The translations under genes and the position numbers were made by a program. A DNA stretch of 64,000 nucleotides from Euryarchaeota archaeon UBA557 (GTDB taxonomy: Archaea > Thermoplasmatota > Poseidoniia > Poseidoniales > Thalassarchaeaceae): contig DARI01000008.1 in assembly GCA_002503285.1 (NCBI GenBank), forward strand, positions 1-64,000. Reading direction: 5' to 3'. The notes beneath the pieces are model-generated. The model was not told where the DNA came from. It did not search any database and was given only the letters and a program-made list of their open reading frames with translations. Of this stretch, positions 26,544 to 35,289 are shown one piece after another; position 1 is the first letter of the stretch, and each line of letters starts with the position of its first letter.

Positions 26544-27545
26544 ATGAACATGGTACAATCAGTTAATAGTGCACTTAGCAATATGCTAGAAAAAGATGAA
26601 GATGTGATCCTATTTGGTGAAGATATAGGATATTTTGGTGGCGTATTTAGAACAAGTGATGGATTACAAAGTAAATTTGGGAAGCATAGAGTTTTTGATT
26701 CACCATTATCAGAGGGAGGTATAGCTGCAACAGCATTTGGAATGGGAATAAATGGATTAAGGCCAGTAGTAGAAATTCAGTTTGCAGATTATATATTCCC
26801 TGCATATGACCAAATAGTTAATGAAATAGCAAAAGTTAGACATAGGTCGGGTGGAGAATTTTGGTGCCCAGTCACATTTCGCACACCGGCAGGTGGAGGG
26901 ATTCGAGGAGGGCATCACCACTCTCAGTCACCAGAATCACAGTTTACTCACACACCAGGATTGAAAGTAGTCTATTGCTCCACACCATACAACTCAAAGG
27001 GATTATTAATAAGCGCCATTGAATCCAATGACCCAGTAATATTTTTTGAACCCAAACGATGCTATCGGGGGCCATTTTATGGTGATCCTCATAATGTACC
27101 TACTTGGAAAGGACACTCGGAAGCCGAAGTTCCTGATTCACATTATAATATTCCACTGGGCCAAGCTAGAATTGCAAAAGAAGGAACAGATTGTACCGTA
27201 ATAGCATGGGGGACGATGGTGCATGTAGCAGAAAAGGCAATAAAAGATTCAGGAATTAATTGTGAATTAATAGATTTACAGACCCTTATTCCATGGGATA
27301 AGGAAACTATAGTAAATTCTGTAAAGAAAACTGGTAGATGCGTCATAGTTCATGAAGCCCCTAAAACCAGTGGTTTTGGATCTGAATTATCTGCATCAAT
27401 ACAAGAAAGATGTTTTTACAATTTGGAAAGTCCCATAGAAAGAGTAGCAGGGTGGGATACCCCTTTTCCTCATACTACAGAGTGGGATTATATGCCTAGT
27501 CCAGCACGAATAATTGACGCGATTAAAAAAACACAGGAGGAATGA
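26544..27545 (+). CDS. bkdAB: 2-oxoacid dehydrogenase E1 beta
   Basis: About 333 residues; pairs with E1 alpha to form the alpha2beta2 E1. Family motifs include VNSALSNMLEKDEDVILFGEDIG near the start, EGGIAATAFGMGINGLRPV, EIQFADYIFPAYDQIVNE, the GGHHHSQSPE loop and the C-terminal GWDTPFPHTTEWDYMPS. The frame opens with a TTG at 26535 directly after the E1 alpha stop, but the ATG at 26544 gives the family-typical start MNMVQSVNSAL and is preferred. Its stop (27543-27545) lies one base before the E2 start, so translation is likely coupled. Confidence 0.94.
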   Translation: MNMVQSVNSALSNMLEKDEDVILFGEDIGYFGGVFRTSDGLQSKFGKHRVFDSPLSEGGIAATAFGMGINGLRPVVEIQFADYIFPAYDQIVNEIAKVRHRSGGEFWCPVTFRTPAGGGIRGGHHHSQSPESQFTHTPGLKVVYCSTPYNSKGLLISAIESNDPVIFFEPKRCYRGPFYGDPHNVPTWKGHSEAEVPDSHYNIPLGQARIAKEGTDCTVIAWGTMVHVAEKAIKDSGINCELIDLQTLIPWDKETIVNSVKKTGRCVIVHEAPKTSGFGSELSASIQERCFYNLESPIERVAGWDTPFPHTTEWDYMPSPARIIDAIKKTQEE

Positions 27546-27546
27546 T

Positions 27547-28875
27547 ATGTCGAAATATGAATTTAAACTTCCCGATATAGGAGAAGGAGTAGTTGAAGGA
27601 GAAATAGTTGAGTGGCATGTATCAATTGGAGATGCAGTAAAGGAAGATGATCCAGTTGTAGATATCATGACAGATAAAGCAACTGTTACTATACCTTCAC
27701 CAATAGATGGAACAGTAATATCATTGAGTGGAGATATTGGAGATATGGTGCCAGTTGGGACCACGTTGATAAGTTTTGATTCAGAAAATTCTGATGAATT
27801 GGGGGCAGATTCCAGCGTAACAGAACCTACGAATAAATCAGAATCAGAAATTTTACCAAAACCTGAAGTTATAGCGGAACCTGAAGTTATAGCGGAACCT
27901 GAAGTTTTAGCGGACCCAGAAGTTTTACTTCGTTCTGCGACTATATCGCCAGCAAGAGTAAATTCAGTAGAATCTGAAATTCCGAATAATATAAGAAATA
28001 ATGAGAGAATTTTGGCAAGTCCGGCAGTAAGGCGAAGGGCAAGAGAGGCGGGAATAAATTTAGTAAATATTATTGGATCAGGCCCTGCTGGAAGAATTAG
28101 GCATGCAGATTTAGATGTAAATATTGCTACTAAAGGAGTAACTACTGGCTCCATTAATAATAATCATAATGCTAAAAGAGAAGCAATAACTGAAGTCAAA
28201 GTTGTAGGATTAAGACGGAAGATTGCGGAACAAATGGTAATTAGTAAAAGAACGATACCTCATTTTTCATATTTTGAAGAAATAGATGTAACTCAATTAG
28301 AAGAATTAAGAAATAATTTAAATCTCTCCAGAGATGATGCTCAGCCTAAATTAACATACTTACCATTCATAATGATGGCTTTATCTAAAATAATGCCAGA
28401 TCATCCAGAATGTAATGCATTATTTGATGATAATGTAAATATTGTAAGAAGACATAGTGGAATAAATTTAGGAATTGCAACTCAAACAGACAGAGGATTA
28501 TATGTACCAGTTGTGAAAAATGTTGAAACCATGGATATTTGGACAACAGCATCGGAAATGCAAAGAGTATCTGGAGCTGCCCGAAAAGGAACTGCTAGTT
28601 TAGACGAGTTAGGAGGATCAACCTTCACCATCACTAGTTTAGGAAGAGATGGAGGTTTAGGTGCTACTCCAATAATTAATCATCCAGAAGTAGCAATATT
28701 AGGAGTCCATAAAGCAAGAGAAATGCCAGTAGTTAAGAATGGACAGATAATTATCAGAAGAATAATGAATGTTTCTAGTTCATTTGATCACAGAGTTGTA
28801 GATGGAGCAGATGGCGCAGCAATGATTCAACATTTGAAGAGAATGTTAGAAAATCCTGCTTTAATATTCATATGA
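27547..28875 (+). CDS. bkdB: Dihydrolipoamide acyltransferase, E2 core
   Basis: About 442 residues. One N-terminal lipoyl domain (residues 1-80) carries the lipoylation lysine in MTDKATVTI. A flexible linker with six-residue tandem repeats (PEVIAE-type) follows, then an E3/E1-binding domain (ASPAVRRRAREAG...GRIRHADL, about 155-195). The catalytic domain ends with SFDHRVVDGADGA, the HxxxDG active site. The E2 cubic or icosahedral core joins E1 and E3. The start at 27547 follows a strong AGGAGG site that sits inside the end of E1 beta. The stop overlaps the E3 start by four bases (ATGA). Lipoylation should be done by the flanking LipB and LipA. Confidence 0.95.
   Translation: MSKYEFKLPDIGEGVVEGEIVEWHVSIGDAVKEDDPVVDIMTDKATVTIPSPIDGTVISLSGDIGDMVPVGTTLISFDSENSDELGADSSVTEPTNKSESEILPKPEVIAEPEVIAEPEVLADPEVLLRSATISPARVNSVESEIPNNIRNNERILASPAVRRRAREAGINLVNIIGSGPAGRIRHADLDVNIATKGVTTGSINNNHNAKREAITEVKVVGLRRKIAEQMVISKRTIPHFSYFEEIDVTQLEELRNNLNLSRDDAQPKLTYLPFIMMALSKIMPDHPECNALFDDNVNIVRRHSGINLGIATQTDRGLYVPVVKNVETMDIWTTASEMQRVSGAARKGTASLDELGGSTFTITSLGRDGGLGATPIINHPEVAILGVHKAREMPVVKNGQIIIRRIMNVSSSFDHRVVDGADGAAMIQHLKRMLENPALIFI
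27862..27928. repeat. 18-base tandem repeat in E2 linker
   Basis: Two exact copies of CCTGAAGTTATAGCGGAA (27862-27879 and 27880-27897) are followed by a third, near-identical copy (27898-27915) and a degenerate fourth. They encode PEVIAE/PEVLAD units in the flexible linker between the lipoyl and binding domains of E2. Confidence 0.85.
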
Positions 28876-30320
28876 GGGATAATATGACGGAAATTCGTAA
28901 ATGTAAAGTCCTAATAATTGGAGCAGGCCCTGGAGGATACGTTGCAGGAATTAGAGCAGGTCAGTTAGGCTTAGATACCGTAATAGTTGAGGGGAATAAG
29001 GCAGGAGGTGTATGCTTAAATGTTGGTTGCATACCAAGTAAGGCAATAATTCATGCTGCAGAACGATTTGAGTCACTTCAAAAACATAGTGTAAAAGAAG
29101 GCCACATGGGATTAACAGTAGAAGGAACTGCAAAATTAAATATGGCTGAATTAACAAATTGGAAAGATGGCATAGTAAATAAATTAACTAATGGAGTCGA
29201 TGCGCTGTTAAAGAATGCAGGAGTAGAGGTAATCAAAGGATGGGCGAGATTTACTGAAGCAAAGAGATGCATAGTCAATACTGATGATGGGGAAATTACC
29301 ATAGAAGCAGAAAATGTCATCATTGCAACAGGATCAAGTCACATAGATCTACCATTTATGCCATGTGATGAAGAATTCATACTTTCTTCAAGTGGTGCAC
29401 TAAGTTTGAATAAACTACCGAAGAGTGTTGCGATTGTTGGAGGTGGATATATAGGATTAGAATTAGGTTGTGCATTAACGAAATTGGGTTCGGAAGTAAC
29501 AATAGTAGAAGGAACGGACAATATACTGTCAATTATGGACAAAGAAATTAGGCGTCCATTGGAAATATGGCTAAAAAAGAATAAAGTTACAATTCACACT
29601 AATTCGTTAGCAAGGGGTGCAGAAATAAAAGGAAAGGGAGCATCAAGAAAAGTAAATCTTATTTTTGATAAAAATGATGAGAATCATACATTAAAAGTAG
29701 ATAAAATATTGGTCACAGTAGGCAGAAGGCCTAACTCAAAAGGTTGGGGAATAGAAAATATGGGAATTAGGATGGATGCATCTGGAAATTTCATTAGGAT
29801 TGATAGGCAATGCCGAACATCCGCTCCCGGAATTTATGCAATTGGAGATGTTGCAGGAGAACCAATGTTAGCCCATAAAGCAAGTGCCCAAGGAGAAATG
29901 GTGGCAGAAATTATTGCTGGAAAAAATAGAGAATTCGATAAAATTGCCATTCCAGCAATAGTTTTTACAGAACCTGAAATTGTTTCTGTAGGACTGGATC
30001 CCGAACAAGCCAAAAATAGAGGCGAACATGTAATAATTGGTAAATTCCCTTTAGCCGCTAATGGAAGAGCATTGACTCTAGAGGCCGAAAAAACTGGAGG
30101 ATTTGTACGAGTAGTAGCCAGAAAAGATGATCACGTGATACTTGGAATTCAAGCTGTAGGGAGTCATGTAGCAGAATTAAGTGGAGAATTTATTTTAGCT
30201 TTAGAGATGGGTGCATTATTGGAAGATATTGCAGATACAGTCCATGCACACCCGACAATGACGGAATCGTTTCATGAAAGTGTTATGAAAACGCTTGGTC
30301 ATGCAATTCATTCAGCATAG
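28872..30320 (+). CDS. lpdA: Dihydrolipoamide dehydrogenase (E3)
   Basis: 482 residues. This flavoprotein reoxidises dihydrolipoamide on E2 and reduces NAD+. The N-terminal FAD motif is GAGPGGYVAGIRAGQLG. The redox disulfide is GGVCLNVGCIPSKA (about residues 46-59). The NAD-binding GGGYIGLELG is around 190, and the C-terminal HAHPTMTES carries the active-site His-Glu pair (about 455-465). The first ATG (28872) overlaps the E2 stop by four bases; a second ATG at 28884 is possible. It is fourth of the four complex genes, and lipB begins 11 bases later. All key residues are present. Confidence 0.96.
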   Translation: MRDNMTEIRKCKVLIIGAGPGGYVAGIRAGQLGLDTVIVEGNKAGGVCLNVGCIPSKAIIHAAERFESLQKHSVKEGHMGLTVEGTAKLNMAELTNWKDGIVNKLTNGVDALLKNAGVEVIKGWARFTEAKRCIVNTDDGEITIEAENVIIATGSSHIDLPFMPCDEEFILSSSGALSLNKLPKSVAIVGGGYIGLELGCALTKLGSEVTIVEGTDNILSIMDKEIRRPLEIWLKKNKVTIHTNSLARGAEIKGKGASRKVNLIFDKNDENHTLKVDKILVTVGRRPNSKGWGIENMGIRMDASGNFIRIDRQCRTSAPGIYAIGDVAGEPMLAHKASAQGEMVAEIIAGKNREFDKIAIPAIVFTEPEIVSVGLDPEQAKNRGEHVIIGKFPLAANGRALTLEAEKTGGFVRVVARKDDHVILGIQAVGSHVAELSGEFILALEMGALLEDIADTVHAHPTMTESFHESVMKTLGHAIHSA

Positions 30321-30331
30321 GTTAGGGATTT

Positions 30332-31003
30332 TTGTTGGATGAAGTTCAAGTCCTCAGGGCTGGAATAATTGAACATAACATAGTTTCCGATTTTATGAAA
30401 GTAATGCAAAAAAAGAGGATAAATGATGAAATAATTGATACAATAATTATTGTCGAACATCCTGAAATTGTTACAATTGGGGCTAAATCAAGACGAGAGG
30501 ATGTACAAATAAGTAGTGATTACAAGAAAGTAGATGTCGATAGGGGCGGCGGAATTACATGGCATGGACCGGGGCAATTAGTAGTATATCCAATAATTAA
30601 ATGGGGAACTAAGGAGCAAAGTATCAGAGAAATAATAGGAAAATTTGAACAATTAGTAATTACTTCATTATCAGATTGCGGTTTGAATGCATACCGTAAT
30701 CCAGAGATGATGGGTGTTTGGATAGATGGTAAAAAGATTTGTTCGATTGGCTTGGCTTTTCTACACTGGGTCAGTAGACATGGATTGGCCATAAATTACG
30801 CAACTCCTGGAAATAGAATAGAGGAGCTTGAGTGTTGTGGCTTGGAAAAGGGTACAACTACATCATTAGATAAATTAGGCCACACTCATGACAAGGAGGG
30901 CTGTAAAATAGACCGTTTAAGATTAGAAAATGCCATAATTTCTAATATTGAAAAAGCTTTAGAAAGGAAAGTAAAAGAAATATTGCCTTGGAATATTAAT
31001 TAA
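30332..31003 (+). CDS. lipB: Octanoyltransferase LipB
   Basis: 223 residues. Transfers an octanoyl group, normally from acyl carrier protein, to the lipoyl-domain lysine of E2; LipA then adds sulfur. Motifs are RGGGITWHGPGQLVVYPII (about residues 70-88), the GKKICSIGLAFLHWVSRHG region with the conserved Lys, and CCGLEKGTTTSL with the expected catalytic Cys. The start is TTG at 30332 (or the next TTG), because the N-terminal VQVLRAGIIEHN matches the family start and no ATG occurs before it. The donor in an archaeon without bacterial fatty-acid synthase is unclear. It closes the lipA-bkd cassette. Confidence 0.93.
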   Translation: MLDEVQVLRAGIIEHNIVSDFMKVMQKKRINDEIIDTIIIVEHPEIVTIGAKSRREDVQISSDYKKVDVDRGGGITWHGPGQLVVYPIIKWGTKEQSIREIIGKFEQLVITSLSDCGLNAYRNPEMMGVWIDGKKICSIGLAFLHWVSRHGLAINYATPGNRIEELECCGLEKGTTTSLDKLGHTHDKEGCKIDRLRLENAIISNIEKALERKVKEILPWNIN

Positions 31004-31180
31004 AAAAAAATAAATATTAACTTCAAAAATATTACTTATACTGGAACTCTATGGAGTCAATATTTAATTATTAATTTACAAATATGATAATTAAATTTGA
31101 TATAATTCCCAATTATGATGACTATTTGTTTCAATGAATACAAGCAATAGTTCAAAATGTATACTATGTACGCCATAATC

Positions 31181-31756
31181 ATGGCCAAAGCAGTTGTTGC
31201 AATAACAGGAGCATCTGGGGCTCAATATGCTGTCCGTTTAGTTAGGGCATTATTAGATGCTAATTGGGAAATAGATTTGATAGTTACAAATGCTGGTGCG
31301 ATAAATCTAAAACTCGAATGTTCCATTACTCCTGAAGAACTAGCAAATATTGAAGGGGTAACATTACATGATAATAAAAATTTAGCTGCGAGGCCAGCTT
31401 CCGGATCTGCTAAATTCGATGCATACATAATATGCCCAACAAGTGGTACTACAATCGGCAAAATTGCAGCTGGGATTTCAGATAACTTAGCTACAAGGAG
31501 TGCACTAGTAGCATTAAAAGAAGGTAGAAAATTGATTTTAGTTCCACGAGAGACTCCTTTTGCAACTGTCCATTTAGAAGCAATGGCAAAGATGTCCTCA
31601 TGGGGCGTTATAATTCTACCAGCGAGCCCGGGATTTTACCATAATCCTACTTCAATAGAAGAATTGATAGATTTTGTGGTGGCTAGAATATTAGATCAAC
31701 TAGACATAGAACATAAGTTAGGTAAAAGATGGGATGGAACTGAAATCAATAGATAA
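31181..31756 (+). CDS. ubiX: UbiX-family flavin prenyltransferase
   Basis: About 191 residues. The family attaches dimethylallyl to FMN, making the prenylated-FMN cofactor used by UbiD decarboxylases. The N-terminal ITGASGAQYAVRLVRAL (flavin-binding start), the central ICPTSGTTIGKIAAGISDNL and the late LVPRETPFATVHLEAM and SPGFYHNPTSIEELIDF are all characteristic. An upstream in-frame ATG at 31157 exists, but MAKAVVAITGASG beginning at 31181 fits the family. The 153 bases upstream are AT-rich and hold no other gene I can see. No ubiD partner is present in this window. The flavin role is known for the family; its partner here is unknown. Confidence 0.92.
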   Translation: MAKAVVAITGASGAQYAVRLVRALLDANWEIDLIVTNAGAINLKLECSITPEELANIEGVTLHDNKNLAARPASGSAKFDAYIICPTSGTTIGKIAAGISDNLATRSALVALKEGRKLILVPRETPFATVHLEAMAKMSSWGVIILPASPGFYHNPTSIEELIDFVVARILDQLDIEHKLGKRWDGTEINR

Positions 31757-31813
31757 ACTATTTATTAATAAATTTAACTTCCCCGTTATTGAAATTTAAA
31801 TGTAGGAATTATT

Positions 31814-33535
31814 ATGAAAAATTGGCATGATATGTCCGTTAAGGAACTAAAATTAGAATTAAAAAATAATAATATGCCTTGTACGGGAAATAAAACTCAG
31901 CTCATAAAAAGACTAGAGGGCGAAACATTCATTGATGCAGAAATTATAGAGGAAAAAATAAATAAATATCACATAATAAATATGATTACCGACAAATATG
32001 ATTACATAAAGTCAATTCATTTCTCAACGTTATCGATAATAATAATTGTAATAATCGGGATGTCGGGAGGAGCACTATTAAATTCAGATAGAATACTAGA
32101 TATCATAGGCGGAGAAGAAGATTATATTTTGATAGACTTTGATATAAACCAATCTAGAGAGTATGCACAAACTCTTGTTAACCTCGGACATCCAGATTGG
32201 GAGGGAAGGCTATCAGGAACTATTGAAGAAAAAAATACTGCTGAATCGATAAAATATAATTTCTCAGAAATGAATATACCTTCAACGATTGAAGAGTTTA
32301 AAGTCCCCATGTTTGAACTAGGAAATCAATTTGAATTGTCATTATGTACTCCAGGAGATTTAGGAGGAATTTTAGCAGGCCCTACCCCATGTTCAATTGC
32401 AGATGCAAATAGGAATATAGTAGAATTTACACATACTGAAGATTACGTAATTCAAGGATACAGTGGTTCAATGGATATCAGATATGCAAGTGAAACTAAT
32501 GTTATCGATTTAGGCGTAGGAAGTGCGGATAAAAATTGGGGCACAGCATCACAGGGAATAGGATTAGTATGGCTTAGAGATTCAATAAATAATGAGTCTG
32601 CAACTGAGAACAACACAGTATTGTTTTTAAGAGCTCAAGAGAATCAATTATCAGGTTTAATTTTAATTAATGATAAAACAAATTGTGGAGAATTGATAGA
32701 AAATGATTGTGTGCCGTATTTTAAATCGTTAAATGTAGATTCTTTTAATAATCTTCCAGAAAGCATTGGTTTCTTAATGGCATCAAAAAGTGTTGGAGAG
32801 TATATTGTAAATGAAGTAGTTAATGGGAATTCAAGGATACAGATGATTGTCGATGTTCAAAATCAGGGGACTGGGACAATATATGTCCCTTGTGGGATAA
32901 TAGAAGGTAAAACGGATAAATTAATTATTTTTGGGGCGCATCACGACACAGTATATAATGGCCAAGGAGCAATTGATAATACGGCAGGAGTCGCCACTCT
33001 TCAAGAAATTTCTAGACAATTTAGTGAAATATTAGTTGAAATCGGCGAGCCTGAATATACCTTATGGTTCTGTACCTGGGGGGGCGAAGAAGAAGGATTG
33101 TTAGGGTCTAGCGAATGGGTAAAAAAACATCAGAATAGATTAGAAAAAGATCTGAGACTGTATATCAATTTAGATATGAATCACATAGACTTAGAAAGAA
33201 ATACTGGAGTAACTTTATTTGGAAATAACAATAATGACATATCTCATATTAATAAAATAGTTAAGACCTTTAGGGATGAGTATAGTAACATATACGATAA
33301 ATACGAAATTAATGTAATGCTTTTAGATTCTGAAGAAATGCCCAAGAATTCCGATCATGCCCCGTTTGTTTATGAAATTAGTGAAGATAAATTTGGGAAT
33401 TCTTTGGTTTGTTATGGCTCTGGCTCATCAGAGTATCACACATATTTAGATACGATGGATAGATTTAACGAAGAAAGTTTAGCATTATCGGGAATTATTT
33501 ATGGTAGCTTTGTAAGATATTTATCATATAAATAA
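31814..33535 (+). CDS. SAP-domain, membrane-anchored M28 peptidase
   Basis: 573 residues with an unusual order. A cytoplasmic N-terminal SAP domain (residues 1-36: MSVKELKLELKNNNMPCTGNKTQLIKRL) precedes a membrane helix near 72-92 (LSIIIIVIIGMSGGALL). An extracellular M28 zinc aminopeptidase follows. Metal-site candidates are His376 and Asp388, the Glu run at 425-427, Asp454 and the late His542 (SSEYHTYLDT). A PA-like insert may lie between the helix and the catalytic core. SAP domains usually bind DNA or RNA, so the protein could tether nucleoid to membrane while its enzyme acts outside; this is inference. M28 enzymes release N-terminal amino acids or process peptides. It ends two bases before the convergent argS stop. 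Confidence 0.85.
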   Translation: MKNWHDMSVKELKLELKNNNMPCTGNKTQLIKRLEGETFIDAEIIEEKINKYHIINMITDKYDYIKSIHFSTLSIIIIVIIGMSGGALLNSDRILDIIGGEEDYILIDFDINQSREYAQTLVNLGHPDWEGRLSGTIEEKNTAESIKYNFSEMNIPSTIEEFKVPMFELGNQFELSLCTPGDLGGILAGPTPCSIADANRNIVEFTHTEDYVIQGYSGSMDIRYASETNVIDLGVGSADKNWGTASQGIGLVWLRDSINNESATENNTVLFLRAQENQLSGLILINDKTNCGELIENDCVPYFKSLNVDSFNNLPESIGFLMASKSVGEYIVNEVVNGNSRIQMIVDVQNQGTGTIYVPCGIIEGKTDKLIIFGAHHDTVYNGQGAIDNTAGVATLQEISRQFSEILVEIGEPEYTLWFCTWGGEEEGLLGSSEWVKKHQNRLEKDLRLYINLDMNHIDLERNTGVTLFGNNNNDISHINKIVKTFRDEYSNIYDKYEINVMLLDSEEMPKNSDHAPFVYEISEDKFGNSLVCYGSGSSEYHTYLDTMDRFNEESLALSGIIYGSFVRYLSYK

Positions 33536-33537
33536 CA

Positions 33538-35280
33538 CTACATTTCTTCGGGGCATTCTATTCCCAATAATTCCATCCCTAAATTTAAAGTCCTAGCAGT
33601 TAAATCACATAGTGCCAACCTACTATGCATGATTTCTATGTTTTCGGACTTCAAAACCTGGCAATTTTCATAAAATGAAGCAAATGAGGATGCTAATGAA
33701 TATAAATAATTACATAATTTATGAGGAGAATAATTAGCCATAGTTTCTTCCAAATGGCTAGAAAATGCAATTAGCCTCCTGGAAAGAAGTTCTTCTTCTT
33801 TCTCAAGAATATTAAATTTAGAATTACGGGAAACATTTCTAGATATATTTGATTTAGAAAATATGCTACAAATTCTAGCATGTGCATATTGTAAATAAGG
33901 TGATGTATTGCCCTCGAAGGATAACATTTTGTCCCAATTGAAAATATAATCTTTGGATCTTTCAGTAGATAAATCAGCATATTTGACTGCACCTATACCT
34001 ATCATTTTGGCTACCTTATTACGTTCATTAGATTTTAATGAAGGATTTTTATCTTTTATTGTGGCCTCTGCTCTTGAAATTGATTCCAATAATAGATCTA
34101 CTAATTTGATAGTATTGCCTTCCCTACTTTTGAATATTTTTCCATCTGGTCCTAGTACTGAACCAAAATTTACATGTACTAAATTATGATTTTCGTTAAT
34201 CAAGCCTGCCATTTCAGCAATATCGAAAACCATTTCAAAATGTTGTTTTTGAGGAGTCCCAACAACGTAAAGAAAATCATTAATTCTTAAATTTTCAGCC
34301 CTATCTATGATACAAGCCAGATCAGTGGCTGAATAGTTATATCCTCCGTCACCTTTTCGAATAATCATGGGCATTTCTTTACCTTCTCTGTTAATCCATT
34401 TTTTCCTAGGAAAAACGACTTCTGCGCCATCACTTTCAACCAGAATATTGGCATCTTTAAGTCGTTCAATTACAACTGGTAATAAATCATGATAAGAGGA
34501 TTCTCCTTTGATATCCTCATCGACCAGTAAAACATTCAGCATTGAATATACTTCATTAAAATAACGCATTGACTCGGAAACCAAAATTTTCCATAATCTT
34601 AATGTTCCAGAATCACCACTTTGCAATAGTACAACTCTATTTCTGGATCTTTGTGCAAAGTCATTTGAGGAATTAAACTTAGATCTGGCTTGTTTGTAAA
34701 ATCCATCTAAATCACCAACATTGAGTTCATTTGCTGCTTCACCTTCACCCATATCCAAAAGGTGCTCTATTAACATGCCAAATGGGGTACCCCAATCACC
34801 AATATGATTCTCCCTAATGACAGTATGGCCTTTAAATAATAATATCCTAACTATGGAATCACCTATAACAGTGGAACGAAGATGACCTACATGCATTTCT
34901 TTAGCAACATTAGGTGCAGAATAGTCAACTGCTATTTTACGATTATCTTCTTCAGGAATTCCCAATCTTGAGTCGGATGATATTTCATAGAGTTTTGACC
35001 CCATCCAATCATTTGTAGCTTGAACGTTTATGAAACCATTCATACATGATATTATAGCAATTTCCGATAAATCTTTAGAAAGTAAATCAATTATATCTGA
35101 CGATATTTGAAGAGGTGATTTTTTGAGAATTTTAGATAAAGAGTGACAGGGCAGTGCAACATCTGCATGGCCTTCTTTTGTAGCTGGTGCGAGAAGGTTG
35201 GCCCAAATATCTTCTTCTACACCTAGTTTAGAAAAAACTTCATCAAAAAATGGATAGATTTCTTTTATCAATATTTGCAA
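33538..35280 (-). CDS. argS: Arginyl-tRNA synthetase
   Basis: 580 residues, class I. Charges tRNA-Arg. The N-terminal additional domain is followed by SAPNVAKEMHVGHLRST at about residues 120-136, with HVGH as the HIGH-type motif. A DPALR-type C-terminal domain ends the protein, with ILEKEEELLSRRLIAFSSHLEETM and YENCQVL typical of the anticodon-binding region. The KMSKS loop is degenerate, as in many ArgRS. The frame is 580 residues with stop TAG at 33538 and start ATG at 35280. aRF1 ends only nine bases upstream on the same strand, so the pair looks like an operon of translation genes. Confidence 0.96.
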   Translation of the reverse strand: MQILIKEIYPFFDEVFSKLGVEEDIWANLLAPATKEGHADVALPCHSLSKILKKSPLQISSDIIDLLSKDLSEIAIISCMNGFINVQATNDWMGSKLYEISSDSRLGIPEEDNRKIAVDYSAPNVAKEMHVGHLRSTVIGDSIVRILLFKGHTVIRENHIGDWGTPFGMLIEHLLDMGEGEAANELNVGDLDGFYKQARSKFNSSNDFAQRSRNRVVLLQSGDSGTLRLWKILVSESMRYFNEVYSMLNVLLVDEDIKGESSYHDLLPVVIERLKDANILVESDGAEVVFPRKKWINREGKEMPMIIRKGDGGYNYSATDLACIIDRAENLRINDFLYVVGTPQKQHFEMVFDIAEMAGLINENHNLVHVNFGSVLGPDGKIFKSREGNTIKLVDLLLESISRAEATIKDKNPSLKSNERNKVAKMIGIGAVKYADLSTERSKDYIFNWDKMLSFEGNTSPYLQYAHARICSIFSKSNISRNVSRNSKFNILEKEEELLSRRLIAFSSHLEETMANYSPHKLCNYLYSLASSFASFYENCQVLKSENIEIMHSRLALCDLTARTLNLGMELLGIECPEEM

Positions 35281-35289
35281 AAAAATTCC

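Noticed and set aside
27396..28154. A 252-residue minus-strand frame
   Set aside because: It lies over E1 beta/E2, whose motifs are clear on the plus strand; its repeated GSAKTSGS stretch is the shadow of the E2 linker repeat.
31004..31180. AT-rich intergenic stretch that might hold a small RNA
   Set aside because: Only a four-base hairpin (ACTC-TATG-GAGT) was found; nothing supports an RNA gene.
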